From Streptomyces sp. PH10-H1 (GTDB taxonomy: Bacteria > Actinomycetota > Actinomycetes > Streptomycetales > Streptomycetaceae), in the NCBI RefSeq assembly GCF_030063355.1, contig NZ_JASISZ010000010.1, positions 62,001 through 126,000 of the forward strand: 64,000 nucleotides of DNA. Direction: 5' to 3'. Positions 45,536 to 54,232 of the stretch are shown here, piece after piece. The notes beneath the pieces were generated by a model. It saw nothing but the letters and a program-made list of their open reading frames with translations. It made no database searches and was not told the DNA's origin. Each line of letters starts with the position of its first letter. Position 1 is the stretch's first letter. The translations under genes were made by a program, and so were the position numbers.

Positions 45536-47023
45536 TCAGTGGCTGGTGAGTTCGCCGGTGAGCTTGCCGTGGAGGTCCGCGCTCGGATCGTTGAGGCCGA
45601 TGATCTCGACGCTCTTGCCTCGCTGGGCGTATTTGGTCTCGATGGCGTCGAGGGCGGCGACGGAGGAGGCGTCCCAGATGTGGGCGGCGGACAGGTCGAT
45701 GACGACCTGGTCCGGGTCGCCGGCGTAGTCGAACTGGCCGACGAGGTCGTTGGAGGAGGCGAAGAACAGCTCGCCGGTCACGGAGTAAACGACGCTGCTG
45801 CCGTCGGGGTCGGTGACCGCCGTGACGTTGGCAAGGTGGGCGACGCGCTTGGCGAAGATGACCATCGCGGTGACGGAGCCGACGCCGATGGCGAGGTTAT
45901 CGGTGGCGACCACGCAGATGACGGTGATGACCATGACGGCGATCTCCCCGGTGGGCATCCGCTTGAGCGTCTTCGGCGCGATGGAGTGCCAGTCGAACGT
46001 CGCGAACGACACCATCACCATCACGGCAACCAGCGCGGCCATGGGGATGTCGGAGACGACCGGGCCGAAGACGATGCACAGCACCATCAGGAACACGCCC
46101 GCCAGGAACGTGGACAGGCGGGTGCGGGCTCCCGACACCTTCACGTTGATCATCGTCTGGCCGATCATCGCGCAGCCGCCCATGCCGCCGAAGAAGCCTG
46201 TGACGATGTTGGCGATGCCCTGGCCGATGGACTCGCGGGTCTTGGAGGAGTGGGTGTCGGTGATGTCGTCGACGAGCTTGGCCGTCATCAGGGACTCCAT
46301 CAGGCCGACCAGTGCCATCGCGAACGCGTACGGGGCGATGGTCGTCAGCGTGTCCATCGTGAACGGCACGTCCGGCAGGCCGGGGACCGGAAGGGAGGAC
46401 GGCAGGGCGCCCTTGTCGCCGACGGTCGGGACCGCGATGCCCGCGGCGACGGTCAGGATGACGATGGAGACGAGCGGGGCTGGGATCACGGTGGTGATCT
46501 TCGGGAAGAACACCATCAGCGCCAGCCCGGCGACGATCAGCGGGTACACCGGCCACGGCACGTCGTGCATCTCGGGGACCTGCGCCATGAAAATCAGGAT
46601 CGCGAGGGCGTTGACGAAGCCGACCATCACCGAGCGCGGCACGAACCGCATCAGCTTCGCGACGCCGAGTGCGCCGAGCGCGACCTGGATGACACCGGCC
46701 AGGATGACGGCGGCCACGAGGTAGCCGAGGCCGTGCTCCCGGTTGAGGGGTGCGATGACGAGCGCGATGGCACCGGTCGCGGCGGAGATCATCGCGCGGC
46801 GTCCGCCGACGATGGAGATGGTCACGGCCATGGTGAAGGAGGCGAACAGGCCGATCGCCGGGTCGACCCCGGCGATGATCGAGAACGAGATCGCCTCGGG
46901 GATCAGCGCGAGGGCGACGACCAGGCCGGCCAGCACCTCGGTACGCCATACCTTCGGATTGTTCAGCCAGTCCGGACGCAGGCCGCGCAGCCGCGCGGCG
47001 GGAGAGACAACGGAAGAAGACAA
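45536..47023 (-). CDS. SulP-family anion transporter with STAS domain
   Basis: A secondary anion carrier (sulfate, bicarbonate or similar) of about 495 aa with 10-12 TM. The motifs are LAGLVVALALIPEAISFSI, GRRAMISAATGAIALV, GFFGGMGGCAMIGQTMIN, and the C-terminal STAS domain (VVIDLSAAHIWDASSVAALD). The start is doubtful. TTG 47023 gives SSSVVSPAARLRGLRPDW, like homologues, while the frame extends to GTG 47182 with non-conserved residues. It is divergent from a MerR gene with a palindrome between them, so it is probably MerR-controlled. Confidence 0.88.
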   Translation of the reverse strand: MSSSVVSPAARLRGLRPDWLNNPKVWRTEVLAGLVVALALIPEAISFSIIAGVDPAIGLFASFTMAVTISIVGGRRAMISAATGAIALVIAPLNREHGLGYLVAAVILAGVIQVALGALGVAKLMRFVPRSVMVGFVNALAILIFMAQVPEMHDVPWPVYPLIVAGLALMVFFPKITTVIPAPLVSIVILTVAAGIAVPTVGDKGALPSSLPVPGLPDVPFTMDTLTTIAPYAFAMALVGLMESLMTAKLVDDITDTHSSKTRESIGQGIANIVTGFFGGMGGCAMIGQTMINVKVSGARTRLSTFLAGVFLMVLCIVFGPVVSDIPMAALVAVMVMVSFATFDWHSIAPKTLKRMPTGEIAVMVITVICVVATDNLAIGVGSVTAMVIFAKRVAHLANVTAVTDPDGSSVVYSVTGELFFASSNDLVGQFDYAGDPDQVVIDLSAAHIWDASSVAALDAIETKYAQRGKSVEIIGLNDPSADLHGKLTGELTSH

Positions 47024-47338
47024 GAGAACAGGAACCTGTCGTACTCGGGCACACCCCGTTCCGGCAGGCCGGGCGTGTGCGGGAGGGCGCGGAAGGGCCG
47101 GGCCGGCACCCCCGCGGACGGCCCGTGAGTAGGGGCCGGAAGTCAGAAGGGACGGAGCAGGGCCTGCGCGGCCGGGGCTCACATTGAGGAGCGAAGCGTC
47201 ACGGTGGGCAGGCGGCGGCGCCGGGCGTCATGGGATCGCGCACGCTCTCTCCTGCAAGAATCGGATCTTCGCCGGGGGCGCCATCGGCCCCGACACGGCA
47301 ACAGAGGGACAGCGGCAGGCCGCCCTCGCCATCAGCGA
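47024..47338. other. Intergenic region between SulP and MerR genes
   Basis: Apart from a possible N-terminal extension of the SulP frame (to 47182), I see no gene. ACAGG and CCTGT (near 47028-47039) form a small dyad at the likely SulP translation start. The MerR operator lies at the right edge. Confidence 0.35.
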
Positions 47339-47362
47339 CTCTACCCTAACGTTAGAGTAGAG
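47339..47362. promoter_or_regulatory. MerR-type operator palindrome
   Basis: A 24-bp dyad with one mismatched pair: CTCTAC at 47339, core CTAACGTTAG (47346-47355), GTAGAG ending at 47362. It sits between the divergent SulP and MerR genes, 62 bp before the MerR start. The length and core fit a MerR-family dimer site overlapping a promoter spacer. Confidence 0.75.
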
Positions 47363-47423
47363 ATCGGCGGGGGCCGCATGGGACGCGGCCCGCCAGGACG
47401 AGACGGACCAGAGGATCACGGGC

Positions 47424-47837
47424 GTGGACGACAAGCACATGCAGATCGGCGAAGTCGCCGCGCGGACCGAACTGTCCCTGCGCACCATCCGGCACTACGA
47501 GGAGACCGGCCTGGTCGCCCCCTCCGCCCGCTCGCAGGGTGGTTTCCGCCTCTACACCGAGACCGATGTGCAGCGGCTCATGGTCATCCGCCGCATGAAG
47601 CCGCTTGGCTTCACCCTCGACCAGATGCGCGACCTCCTCGACGCCACCGACCTCCTCGACGCCGACGGCGACCTCGATGCCGGTGAGCGGGAGGCCCTGC
47701 TGACCCGCGTACGCGAGTACGAGCAGGCCGCCGCCGAGCAGGTCGACAAGCTCCGCGTCCAGCTGGCCCGTGCCGAGGACTTCGCCGCCACCCTCCGCAC
47801 CCGCCTGGAACAGAACGTCCCCGCCGCCCGTCCCTGA
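47424..47837 (+). CDS. MerR-family transcriptional regulator
   Basis: A 137-residue regulator. The N-terminal winged helix-turn-helix (MQIGEVAARTELSLRTIRHY, then GGFRLYTETDVQRL) is followed by a dimerisation coiled coil (about 85-130). There are no Cys residues in the effector region, so it is not a classic metal sensor. The start is GTG 47424. It probably controls itself and the divergent SulP gene through the palindrome at 47339-47362. Confidence 0.9.
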   Translation: MDDKHMQIGEVAARTELSLRTIRHYEETGLVAPSARSQGGFRLYTETDVQRLMVIRRMKPLGFTLDQMRDLLDATDLLDADGDLDAGEREALLTRVREYEQAAAEQVDKLRVQLARAEDFAATLRTRLEQNVPAARP

Positions 47838-47897
47838 ATCGCTCCTCCTCCCGTCGACGTCCTCGGGCACGCCAGGAGTCCGCCTGTACTGAGAGGA

Positions 47898-48455
47898 CTA
47901 CCTGGGTGTGGTCGGTTCTGACCGGTTGAGCTGGGCCATGAGCTCGCGGTTGGCCGCGCGGGCTGCGGCCAGGTCGTCGTCTCGTTCCTGGAGTTTCAAC
48001 TCCAGGTCGATGAGCTGCTGTTCGAGGGTGGTGATCCGGGCTTTGAAGTGCTCGGTGTCCTCCGGCCCCCCGGCGCCGGTCTCGCGCCAGACCTGGTCGC
48101 CGAGCACTTCGCTGAGCCGCGCTTCGAGGCGGCGGACCTGGGCGGCAAGGCGGGCGGTGCGGGCGTCGGCGGCCGCGAGGTCGGCCTTGAGTGAGGCCCG
48201 GCTGACGGCCGGGCCTCGGCCGCCGGGGGCGGTGACGGGTTCGGCGGCCTGGGCGTGGATCTGGGCGAGGAGGTCGCGGTGGCGGTAGAGGAAGGTGCGG
48301 TCGACGCCCGCGTGCCGGGCGATTGCGGTGACACTGATGTCCGTGCCGTTCTTCGCCGCGTCCGCCAGGGCGGCGAGAACGCGCTGGCGGCGGCGTCCGG
48401 TATCGGCGCGGCGGCCCACGACCATGGCCTGGACTGCGGGTTGGGGGGCGGTCAT
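47898..48455 (-). CDS. DUF6262/TnpC-like accessory protein of the recombinase trio
   Basis: A 185-residue protein with an N-terminal HTH-like segment (NGTDISVTAIARHAGVDRTF, then LYRHRDLLAQI) and a long C-terminal coiled coil (about 85-178). The architecture matches the small third protein (TnpC/DUF6262) encoded after two tyrosine recombinases in Tn554-like elements, where it influences target or orientation. Its start overlaps the upstream recombinase stop (ATGA, 48452-48455). It appears intact even though both recombinases are damaged. Confidence 0.8.
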   Translation of the reverse strand: MTAPQPAVQAMVVGRRADTGRRRQRVLAALADAAKNGTDISVTAIARHAGVDRTFLYRHRDLLAQIHAQAAEPVTAPGGRGPAVSRASLKADLAAADARTARLAAQVRRLEARLSEVLGDQVWRETGAGGPEDTEHFKARITTLEQQLIDLELKLQERDDDLAAARAANRELMAQLNRSEPTTPR

Positions 48456-50011
48456 GCGGGTCGCTCCACTCGGAGGTCGGGCAAGGGCCGGCGGATGCGG
48501 GGCATGCCGAGGAAGTTCTGCCGCATCTGTCGGACGATCTGGGCGGCCTTCTGGATCTCGGCGCGTTCGGCCTCGGTGAGCGTGTTGACGTCGTCGGTGA
48601 CCCGCTGGATCAGACGCCGGATGCGGGTGATCTCAGCATCCGACGGGGTGGCCTCGGCGCGGGCCCAGTCGTCGGCCTCGGACATCGATCTCAGCTTCTC
48701 CCGCTGCCGGAGCAGGTCGTCGAGGTAAGTACGCAGGTCGGGAAGGTAGGAGACGTCGGTGGAGAAGTGATCACAGCCCACGCAGCGGAAGCGGAGCGGG
48801 CAGGCTCCGCCGCCGGCGGCCACGTTGGAGGGCTCGGAGCAGGTGCCGAAGGGGACGACGACCGCGCCGATGGCCCGGCGGGCGCGTTCGGCGTCGAGCA
48901 CGCTGGTGACCGCGCCCCAGATGCGGGCGCCGTGCCGGTCGAACTGCAACTGGGTGACGCGCTCGACCGCCTCCCGCAGGCGTACTTCCTTCACCTGGTA
49001 GTACGTCCTGGTGGTCTGGTAGTTCTCGTGATCCATGAGCTCGGCCAGGACGTCGATGGGGACGCCGGCGTCCGCGTGGCGCTGGGCGAAGGAGTGCCGG
49101 TAGGCGTAGGGGAAGATCTTCTCCTTGTCGAAGACAGTGCCGTCGTCGAGGACGAAATCGGGCAGGGACTCGACCCACTCACGGTGCATGCCACTGAGGT
49201 GGTTGGCGTCGACCGAGCGGTCCCCGCGAAGGTTCAGGTTCAGCGCGGGCAGCAGAACCAGCTGGGACGGCGGCCGGTCGGGGAAGCGTTCGCGTACGCG
49301 TTTCTGCTGCGCGATGATCAGCTCGGCGGTCGGCTCATGGATGGGCAATTGCCGCCCCATCCGCTGTTCCTTCCAGTTGTTGTAGAGCAGCACCGGCTTC
49401 TTCTGGCTGTCGCGGGTGAGGCAGTTCAGGTCCAGGCGGCAGATCTCCTCGGGCCGGCGGCCCGTGTCCATCAGCAGCTCGACGCTCAGCCGTATCTCGT
49501 AGCAGGTCATCGCCTCGAAGGTGTCCAGGTGGGCGCCGAGCTGGCGCATCACCTCGGCCGGGAGGTCCTGGCCCTCTTCCGAGGGCTCCGGCGGCTTGGG
49601 GACATCGTGGCGGGTGATGACGAAGTCGTCCGGCAGACCCGCCAGCGGCCCCTGCGGACGGGTCAGGCCCATAGCCCGTCCCTCCCGGAGCACGTTGCGG
49701 GCCTTGCCGACGTAGGCGATGCGCGTGCGGGTGGTCATCTGGCCGTTGGCTTCGAGGAACGACATCCTGTTCAGGAAGTTCTCAATGTCGGCGCGGGCCA
49801 GCGCGGCCTTGTCCATGCCGCGGTCGGGCCGGGCTCGCAAGGTGTCCGAGAGCTTGGCCAGGCCGTGAAGATGCTGTTGCGCGTGCGAGGAAGCACTCTT
49901 GGAACGGACCTTGGAGAGGTAGTCACGAGCCCAGCGTCTGGCACTCTCCCGCAGCCACGGCTGGTGGATCATGGTGAAGACGAGCGAGCCGCGGTGCCCG
50001 AACGCCACTAG
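48452..50011 (-). pseudogene. Tyrosine recombinase (TnpB-like), 3' part, separated by IS insertion
   Basis: The C-terminal 519 codons of a large site-specific recombinase. The catalytic features are Arg in DTGRRPEEICRLDL, YRHSFAQRHADAG (H-x-x-R-type box), DHENYQTTRTYYQV with the nucleophile Tyr, and a Cys-rich patch (CPLRFRCVGCDHF) near the end. The 5' part of the gene is at 51768-52671. If the IS and one CTAG are removed, the frame continues through the codons for W-D-L-V-A-F. An ORF starting inside the IS (50047) could still express this catalytic half. Confidence 0.85.
50008..50011. repeat. Left CTAG target duplication of the IS
   Basis: CTAG at 50008-50011 matches CTAG at 51768-51771 at the other end of the IS. 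With one copy kept, the interrupted recombinase gene reads through in frame. Confidence 0.75.
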
Positions 50012-50043
50012 GGCCTGTCCTGTCGATCTTGACCGGCCAGCGG

Positions 50044-50727
50044 TCACACTCCGATGAAGCTCACCGTTTCTGTCATGTCCGCCCGCTCGGTGCGCAGTTG
50101 CGGCACGCCCTCCTTCTCGTACCCCACTGAGACGCCGCAGAACAGTACGAGTCCGTCATCGGCTCCGACTGCCCGGCTGGCAGTCTCCCGGTACACGGTC
50201 CACATCACCTGGGGGCAACTGTGCAGCCCCTCGGCCCTCAACAACAGCATGACCGTCTGCAGGTACATCCCCGCGTCAGCCCACTGTCCGGGCCCCATCC
50301 TTCGGTCGAGGTAGCAGAACAGTACGGCCGGCGCTCCGAACGCCTCCGAGTTCAAGGTGGCGATCTTCCTGGGCCGGTCTGGGTCGTCGCGCTCGATCCC
50401 CAGCGATGCGTACCGCTGGGCGGCGGCAGCAGCAAAGCGGTCCAGATACGGCGAGGCCAGCCCGTCCGGGTACATCGGGTACTCACGCTCGTCGCCGGGG
50501 TCCCCCGCCAGTGCCCTGGATGTTGCGGCCCGCTTGAGTTCCGCCAAGGGTTCACCGATCACGACGTACAGATGCCACGGCTGGAGGTTCCCGCTGGACG
50601 GAGCCCGCGTCGCTGCGGTCAGCACTCGTTCGAGCACCTCCTTGGGCACGGGCTCATCGCTGAACGCCCGCACGGCCCGGCGACTGTCCACGGCCTCATA
50701 CACATCCACGACTTCGCGTCCTCTCAT
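50044..50727 (-). CDS. Nitroreductase-family FMN oxidoreductase (IS passenger)
   Basis: A 227-residue flavoprotein. The FMN-binding motifs SRRAVRAF and RAPSSGNLQPWHLYVV are typical of the nitroreductase superfamily, as is the C-terminal GADDGLVLFCGVSVGYE. It reduces nitro compounds, quinones or similar; the substrate is unknown. It lies wholly between the IS ends, so it seems to be mobilised with the transposase. ATG 50727 is the first start; an internal start near VVDVYEAVDSRR is possible. It is divergent from the transposase, sharing a 95-bp gap. Confidence 0.88.
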   Translation of the reverse strand: MRGREVVDVYEAVDSRRAVRAFSDEPVPKEVLERVLTAATRAPSSGNLQPWHLYVVIGEPLAELKRAATSRALAGDPGDEREYPMYPDGLASPYLDRFAAAAAQRYASLGIERDDPDRPRKIATLNSEAFGAPAVLFCYLDRRMGPGQWADAGMYLQTVMLLLRAEGLHSCPQVMWTVYRETASRAVGADDGLVLFCGVSVGYEKEGVPQLRTERADMTETVSFIGV

Positions 50728-50822
50728 TCAACCGGGCCCCTCCACCGTATTGAGCCTTCAGTACCGAGCATCGCCGGGGGTTGGAAGACGCCCCGACCTT
50801 CAGTCCAGTCGTTGACAGGACC

Positions 50823-51752
50823 GTGAGAGACAGAGGTGACTTGACGGACGCTCAGTGGGAACGGCTGAAACCGCTTCTACCGGTCAGCAATGGGCGCTGT
50901 GGCAGGTGGCGGGACCACCGCCAGGTCGTGAACGGGGTGCTGTACCGGATCCGCACGGGCGCGCACTGGCGCGATCTGCCGGAGCGGTACGGACCGTGGA
51001 AAACGGTGCACGAGCGGCATCGCCGCTGGTCGGCGGACGGAACATGGGAGATGCTCCTGCGGCGGATCCAGGCCGAGGCGGACGCGGCTGGCGAGATCGA
51101 CTGGGATGTCTCGGTCGACTCGACGTCCGTGCGCGCACACCACCACGCCGCCGGCGCCCGGCACGCTCCGCCGCCCGCCATCAAAGAGGGGCTCCGCCCA
51201 GGCGGTCAGAGCCGCTCGGGTTTGGGCGGAACTGATCGACCGGCTGGCGGAGGTGGCGAGGGAGGTGAGGCGCTCGGCCGATCGCGCGGCGGGTTCACTA
51301 CCAAGATCCACCTGAGCGCGGACGGCCGCTGCAGAGTGCTCTCGCTGGTCATCACGCCTGGGCAGTGCGCCGACTGCACCCAATTCGAGGCAGTCGTGGA
51401 CCGGATCTGCGTACCGCGGCTGGCCTGTGGCAGGCCACGTACGAAGCCGGACAGCGTCAGTGCCGACAAGGGCTACAGCAACCGCCGAACTCGCCGCTAC
51501 CTGCTCAGACGCGGAATCCGGCACGTCATCCCGGAGAAGGCCGACCAGGCAGCCAACCGGGTGCGCCGCGGCCGCTCCGGGGGCCGACCGCCCGGTTTCG
51601 ACAAGGACCTCTACAAGAAGCGCAACACCGTCGAACGGGCTATCAACAAACTGAAGACCCTCCGCGCGGTTGCAACCAGGTTCGACAAGCGCGGCTACGT
51701 CTACCTCGGAACCGTTACCGCAGCCGCGCTCGTCATCTGGCTCCGCTCATGA
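50823..51752 (+). CDS. IS5-family DDE transposase
   Basis: An intact 309-residue transposase. The N-terminal domain matches the IS5/IS427 pattern (LTDAQWERLKPLLP, YRIRTGAHWRDLPERYGPW). The DDE residues are in DVSVDSTSVRAH, SADKGYSNRRTRRYL and NTVERAINKLKTLR. A single frame with no OrfA/OrfB shift is seen. I start it at GTG 50823; the frame is open to 50781. The stop lies inside the right inverted repeat. The element may still be active because no damage is visible. Confidence 0.92.
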   Translation: MRDRGDLTDAQWERLKPLLPVSNGRCGRWRDHRQVVNGVLYRIRTGAHWRDLPERYGPWKTVHERHRRWSADGTWEMLLRRIQAEADAAGEIDWDVSVDSTSVRAHHHAAGARHAPPPAIKEGLRPGGQSRSGLGGTDRPAGGGGEGGEALGRSRGGFTTKIHLSADGRCRVLSLVITPGQCADCTQFEAVVDRICVPRLACGRPRTKPDSVSADKGYSNRRTRRYLLRRGIRHVIPEKADQAANRVRRGRSGGRPPGFDKDLYKKRNTVERAINKLKTLRAVATRFDKRGYVYLGTVTAAALVIWLRS

Positions 51753-51767
51753 TCGCCAGGACACTGC

Positions 51768-51771
51768 CTAG
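51768..51771. repeat. Right CTAG target duplication of the IS
   Basis: The partner of CTAG at 50008-50011. It lies in the codons for the Leu after Glu-Trp-Asp of the interrupted recombinase. Confidence 0.75.
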
Positions 51772-52671
51772 GTCCCACTCGTCCTTGGCGTACTCACCCT
51801 CGGGGGTCTTCACCGCCCGAAGCGCGTAGATGCGGGTCCGGTTCAGCAAGGTGAGAGCCACGCTGTTCGCAGCCGGATCGGGAACATCCTCCAGGCGCTG
51901 GGCGAGCGAGGGGCGAATCGTCTTGTCGATCAAGGCACGGAAGTTCCCAATCTCGGTGCGTGCGCCGCGGTGGCAGCGATGCTGGAGTCCGAACAGCAAC
52001 TGGGCGACGACAAGCTCGGGCAGGCCCCTGAAGCTGACCTCAATGCCGTAGCTGGCCGACGGCGCGGTCCGCAGCCACCTCTCCTCATCAAATCCGGGCT
52101 GCCGGCGCAGCGCGGGCAGCGGTTTGCCGTGGGGATGGCACAGTCGCGTGCCGAACTCGCTGATGGCCTGGCGGTTGCAGGCGAGCACCGAGCAGTCCCC
52201 CAGGCCGGGCAGGCCCTTGACGGCCGGATCGGCAAGGAACTGCTCCAACGCGCCGCCGTGCTTGATCATCTGCCACCGGTGGCCACGGCAGACCGGTTCC
52301 TTCCCCGAGTTGTTCCACGGGCGCTCGCAGCCCGCGACCCGGCAGGTCCCGGTGCCCAGGTGCAGGTGGCGTGAGACGCGCGGGACCTTGACGAACTCCT
52401 CCTGGGACATCCCGGACGTGCGGTGGCGGGTGTAGCAGGTGCTGCACAGCTTCTTCCCCCGCACCGGGGACTGGCAGTTGGGCACCGGGCAACTCCTTCC
52501 GCCCATGGTGGGATGGCCCACCGGCGTCAGGACGCGCCGCTCGGCGTTCCAGCCGGCCTCGGTCAGGAAGTCCTCGTTGATCAGCGACCACAGGAAAGCG
52601 GTCAGCTCGGTATCAGAAGCGTCCGGCGCCGGGGCCGGAGCGGTAACGATCGGCGTAAGCAGGAACGTCAT
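51768..52671 (-). pseudogene. Tyrosine recombinase (TnpB-like), 5' part with three zinc-binding repeats
   Basis: The N-terminal 301 codons of the recombinase split by the IS; the intact protein would be about 819 aa. Three Cys/His repeats follow one another: CPVPNCQS...CSTCYTRH, CRVAGCER...CRGHRWQ and CSVLACNR...CHPHG. Each has the spacing C-x4-C-x(10-14)-C-x2-C/H, suggesting a tandem zinc module for DNA or protein binding. No catalytic residues lie in this half. The ATG at 52671 overlaps the stop of the upstream recombinase (TGA 52668-52670). Confidence 0.8.
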
Positions 52672-53850
52672 CGGACACCGCCAGTGAGCTCGCGCGGCGA
52701 AGGCACCGCATCAACCGCGTTCCGTAGCCGGTCCGGGGCCGGCGTCAGATACGGCTCAGCGCTGGACAATCGCGCGTGGTCCAGCAAGGCGGCGATCTCG
52801 TCCTGGCCGCCGCCCGCGTCCGCGAAGTTGCTGCCTGCCGCGCACCGCAGCATCCGCGGCGTGATCCTCCTGCTCAGCCCGGCGCGCTTCGACAGCCGCC
52901 CGAGCAGTTCCCCGAGGCTGTCCGTGGTCATCGGGGCGCCCAGCGGCTCGGCGAACAGGTTCACCAGCACGAAGTCGCTCTCCGGGCCGTGCGGCAGCGC
53001 CATCCGCTCCAGCACGTACTGGTCGTGGGCGAGCACCACCAAGTGGTCGACGGGCTTCCACCGGCCCGGTGCCGCGGTCGGCTGCCGCTTCGCCCAGGCC
53101 CCGTTCGGGTTGTCCCGCCGCAGCGTGTGCAGGTGGGAGCCCTGCTTCGGGCAGCCAAGCGCCGACGAGTCCGGCATGAAGTGCATGTCCTCGCGTCGCA
53201 GGCCGGCCGCACCTCCCGGGCGCAGCCCGGCCCAGCAGCAGCACAATGAACCGGTCCCGGGCACTGTGGCAGGCCAGGAACAGCGCGACGATCTCGCGGT
53301 CGGTGGCTCGCTCGCCCTTCTTGCGCGGGACCTGCACCCGGTGCCGGGGCCGCATCCGATAGCCGGTCACTCCTTCCCCACGGGCCTGCTCCGGCAGGTC
53401 CCAGTTCTCCGCCACCTCATACAGCTGGGCCATCACGAACGAGGGCACCGCCTTCGCCGTGATGCCGTACAGCAGGAACTGCCGCACCCCCGCCAGGACG
53501 TTCTGGATCCGGGCCGGCTCACGTGCAGGCTCCGCCCCCGGCCCCGGGTACACCAGCCCGGTCCCCGATGGGCGGTCGATGCCCGTGACCGCCTTCGAGC
53601 CGAACTTCAGCCAGACGACGAACATCGCCAGCTCCTCGGCCGCCACCCGCCAGTCGCGGCCCGTCCGGATGCACCAGCGCAAGTACAGCGCGATGTGCCC
53701 GGCGTACGTGCGGGTCGTCAGCTCGGCCTGGTCCTTGCCGAACCGCACGTGCCGCAGGAACGCGTCGGCCTCCGGGACCACGGCCAGGTCGTCGTCCAGG
53801 ACGGTCCAGTACCGGACACCGGACGGGAGTTGAACAGGAAAGGCCCTCAA
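52668..53850 (-). pseudogene. Tyrosine recombinase (TnpA-like), frameshifted
   Basis: First gene of the trio. From TTG 53850 (GGAGGAG upstream) the frame encodes the SAM-like core-binding domain (LTTRTYAGHIALYLRWCIRT) up to RFIVLLLGRA. The catalytic domain then continues in another frame: LRPGGAAGLRREDMHFMPDS, ending ITPRMLRCAAGSNF and LSSAEPYLTP with the Tyr nucleophile. The shift lies near 53225-53235 in a GGCCGGGC-rich run and could be explained by loss of 5 bp. The expected His after LR is Cys (LRC), a second sign of decay. A sequencing error cannot be excluded for the shift. Confidence 0.82.
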
Positions 53851-54232
53851 GGGTCTCCTCCGAATCTCTTGTGCAACGTGTCGCAACAGCCACGACAGCC
53901 CCAGAGATACTAGAGAAAACCCCAGCTCACACAGCTAGTGCAGCGTCACGCCACACTCGTAGAAAGCCGGGAGAACAGTGCACCGATCAACTCCGTCCCA
54001 CTACCCGGCCCGGCCGTCCTTCCGTCGGGCGGGGTAGGGCCCGACCGAACCCGCGCACCGCACGGCCTGTTCCCCCACGCCGTAACCGTCGCCGGGGACG
54101 CGCGCAGAGCTGACGCGCACGACATTCAGGCCGCCGCCACCGTCGGGAGCCATGTGCGCCCCGCGCCACGAAGGTGACAGTGAGCCGGCCCGGAGGCCGC
54201 CACCGGGCGTGGAGCCCGGTTACGCTTCTCCC
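53851..54232. other. Region between the recombinase trio and the MarR gene
   Basis: I see no gene. The part 53880-53985 is clearly AT-richer than its neighbours and could contain the recombinase promoter and the right end of the Tn554-like element, but I could not recognise an end or core site. The MarR frame is open back to 54152, with no family-like residues before 54233. Confidence 0.35.

Larger units (their letters stand above)
50012..51767. mobile_element. IS5-type insertion sequence carrying a nitroreductase passenger gene
   Basis: A 1756-bp element bounded by CTAG duplications. The inner ends are inverted repeats: left GGCCTGTCCTGTCGATCTTG (50012 onward) and right, complemented, GCAGTGTCCTGGCGATCATG (from 51767), with 19 of the first 25 positions identical and no gaps. 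It holds an intact IS5/IS427-like DDE transposase (plus strand) and, on the minus strand, a nitroreductase gene ending 32 bp from the left tip. The insertion splits the TnpB-like recombinase. Confidence 0.85.

Noticed and set aside
50814-50821. GACAGGAC near the transposase start, the reverse complement of the core of the IS left end, which might mean that the nitroreductase segment is a separate mini-element
   Set aside because: Only 8 bp match and the flanking bases do not; the 25-bp match between the outer ends is far stronger.
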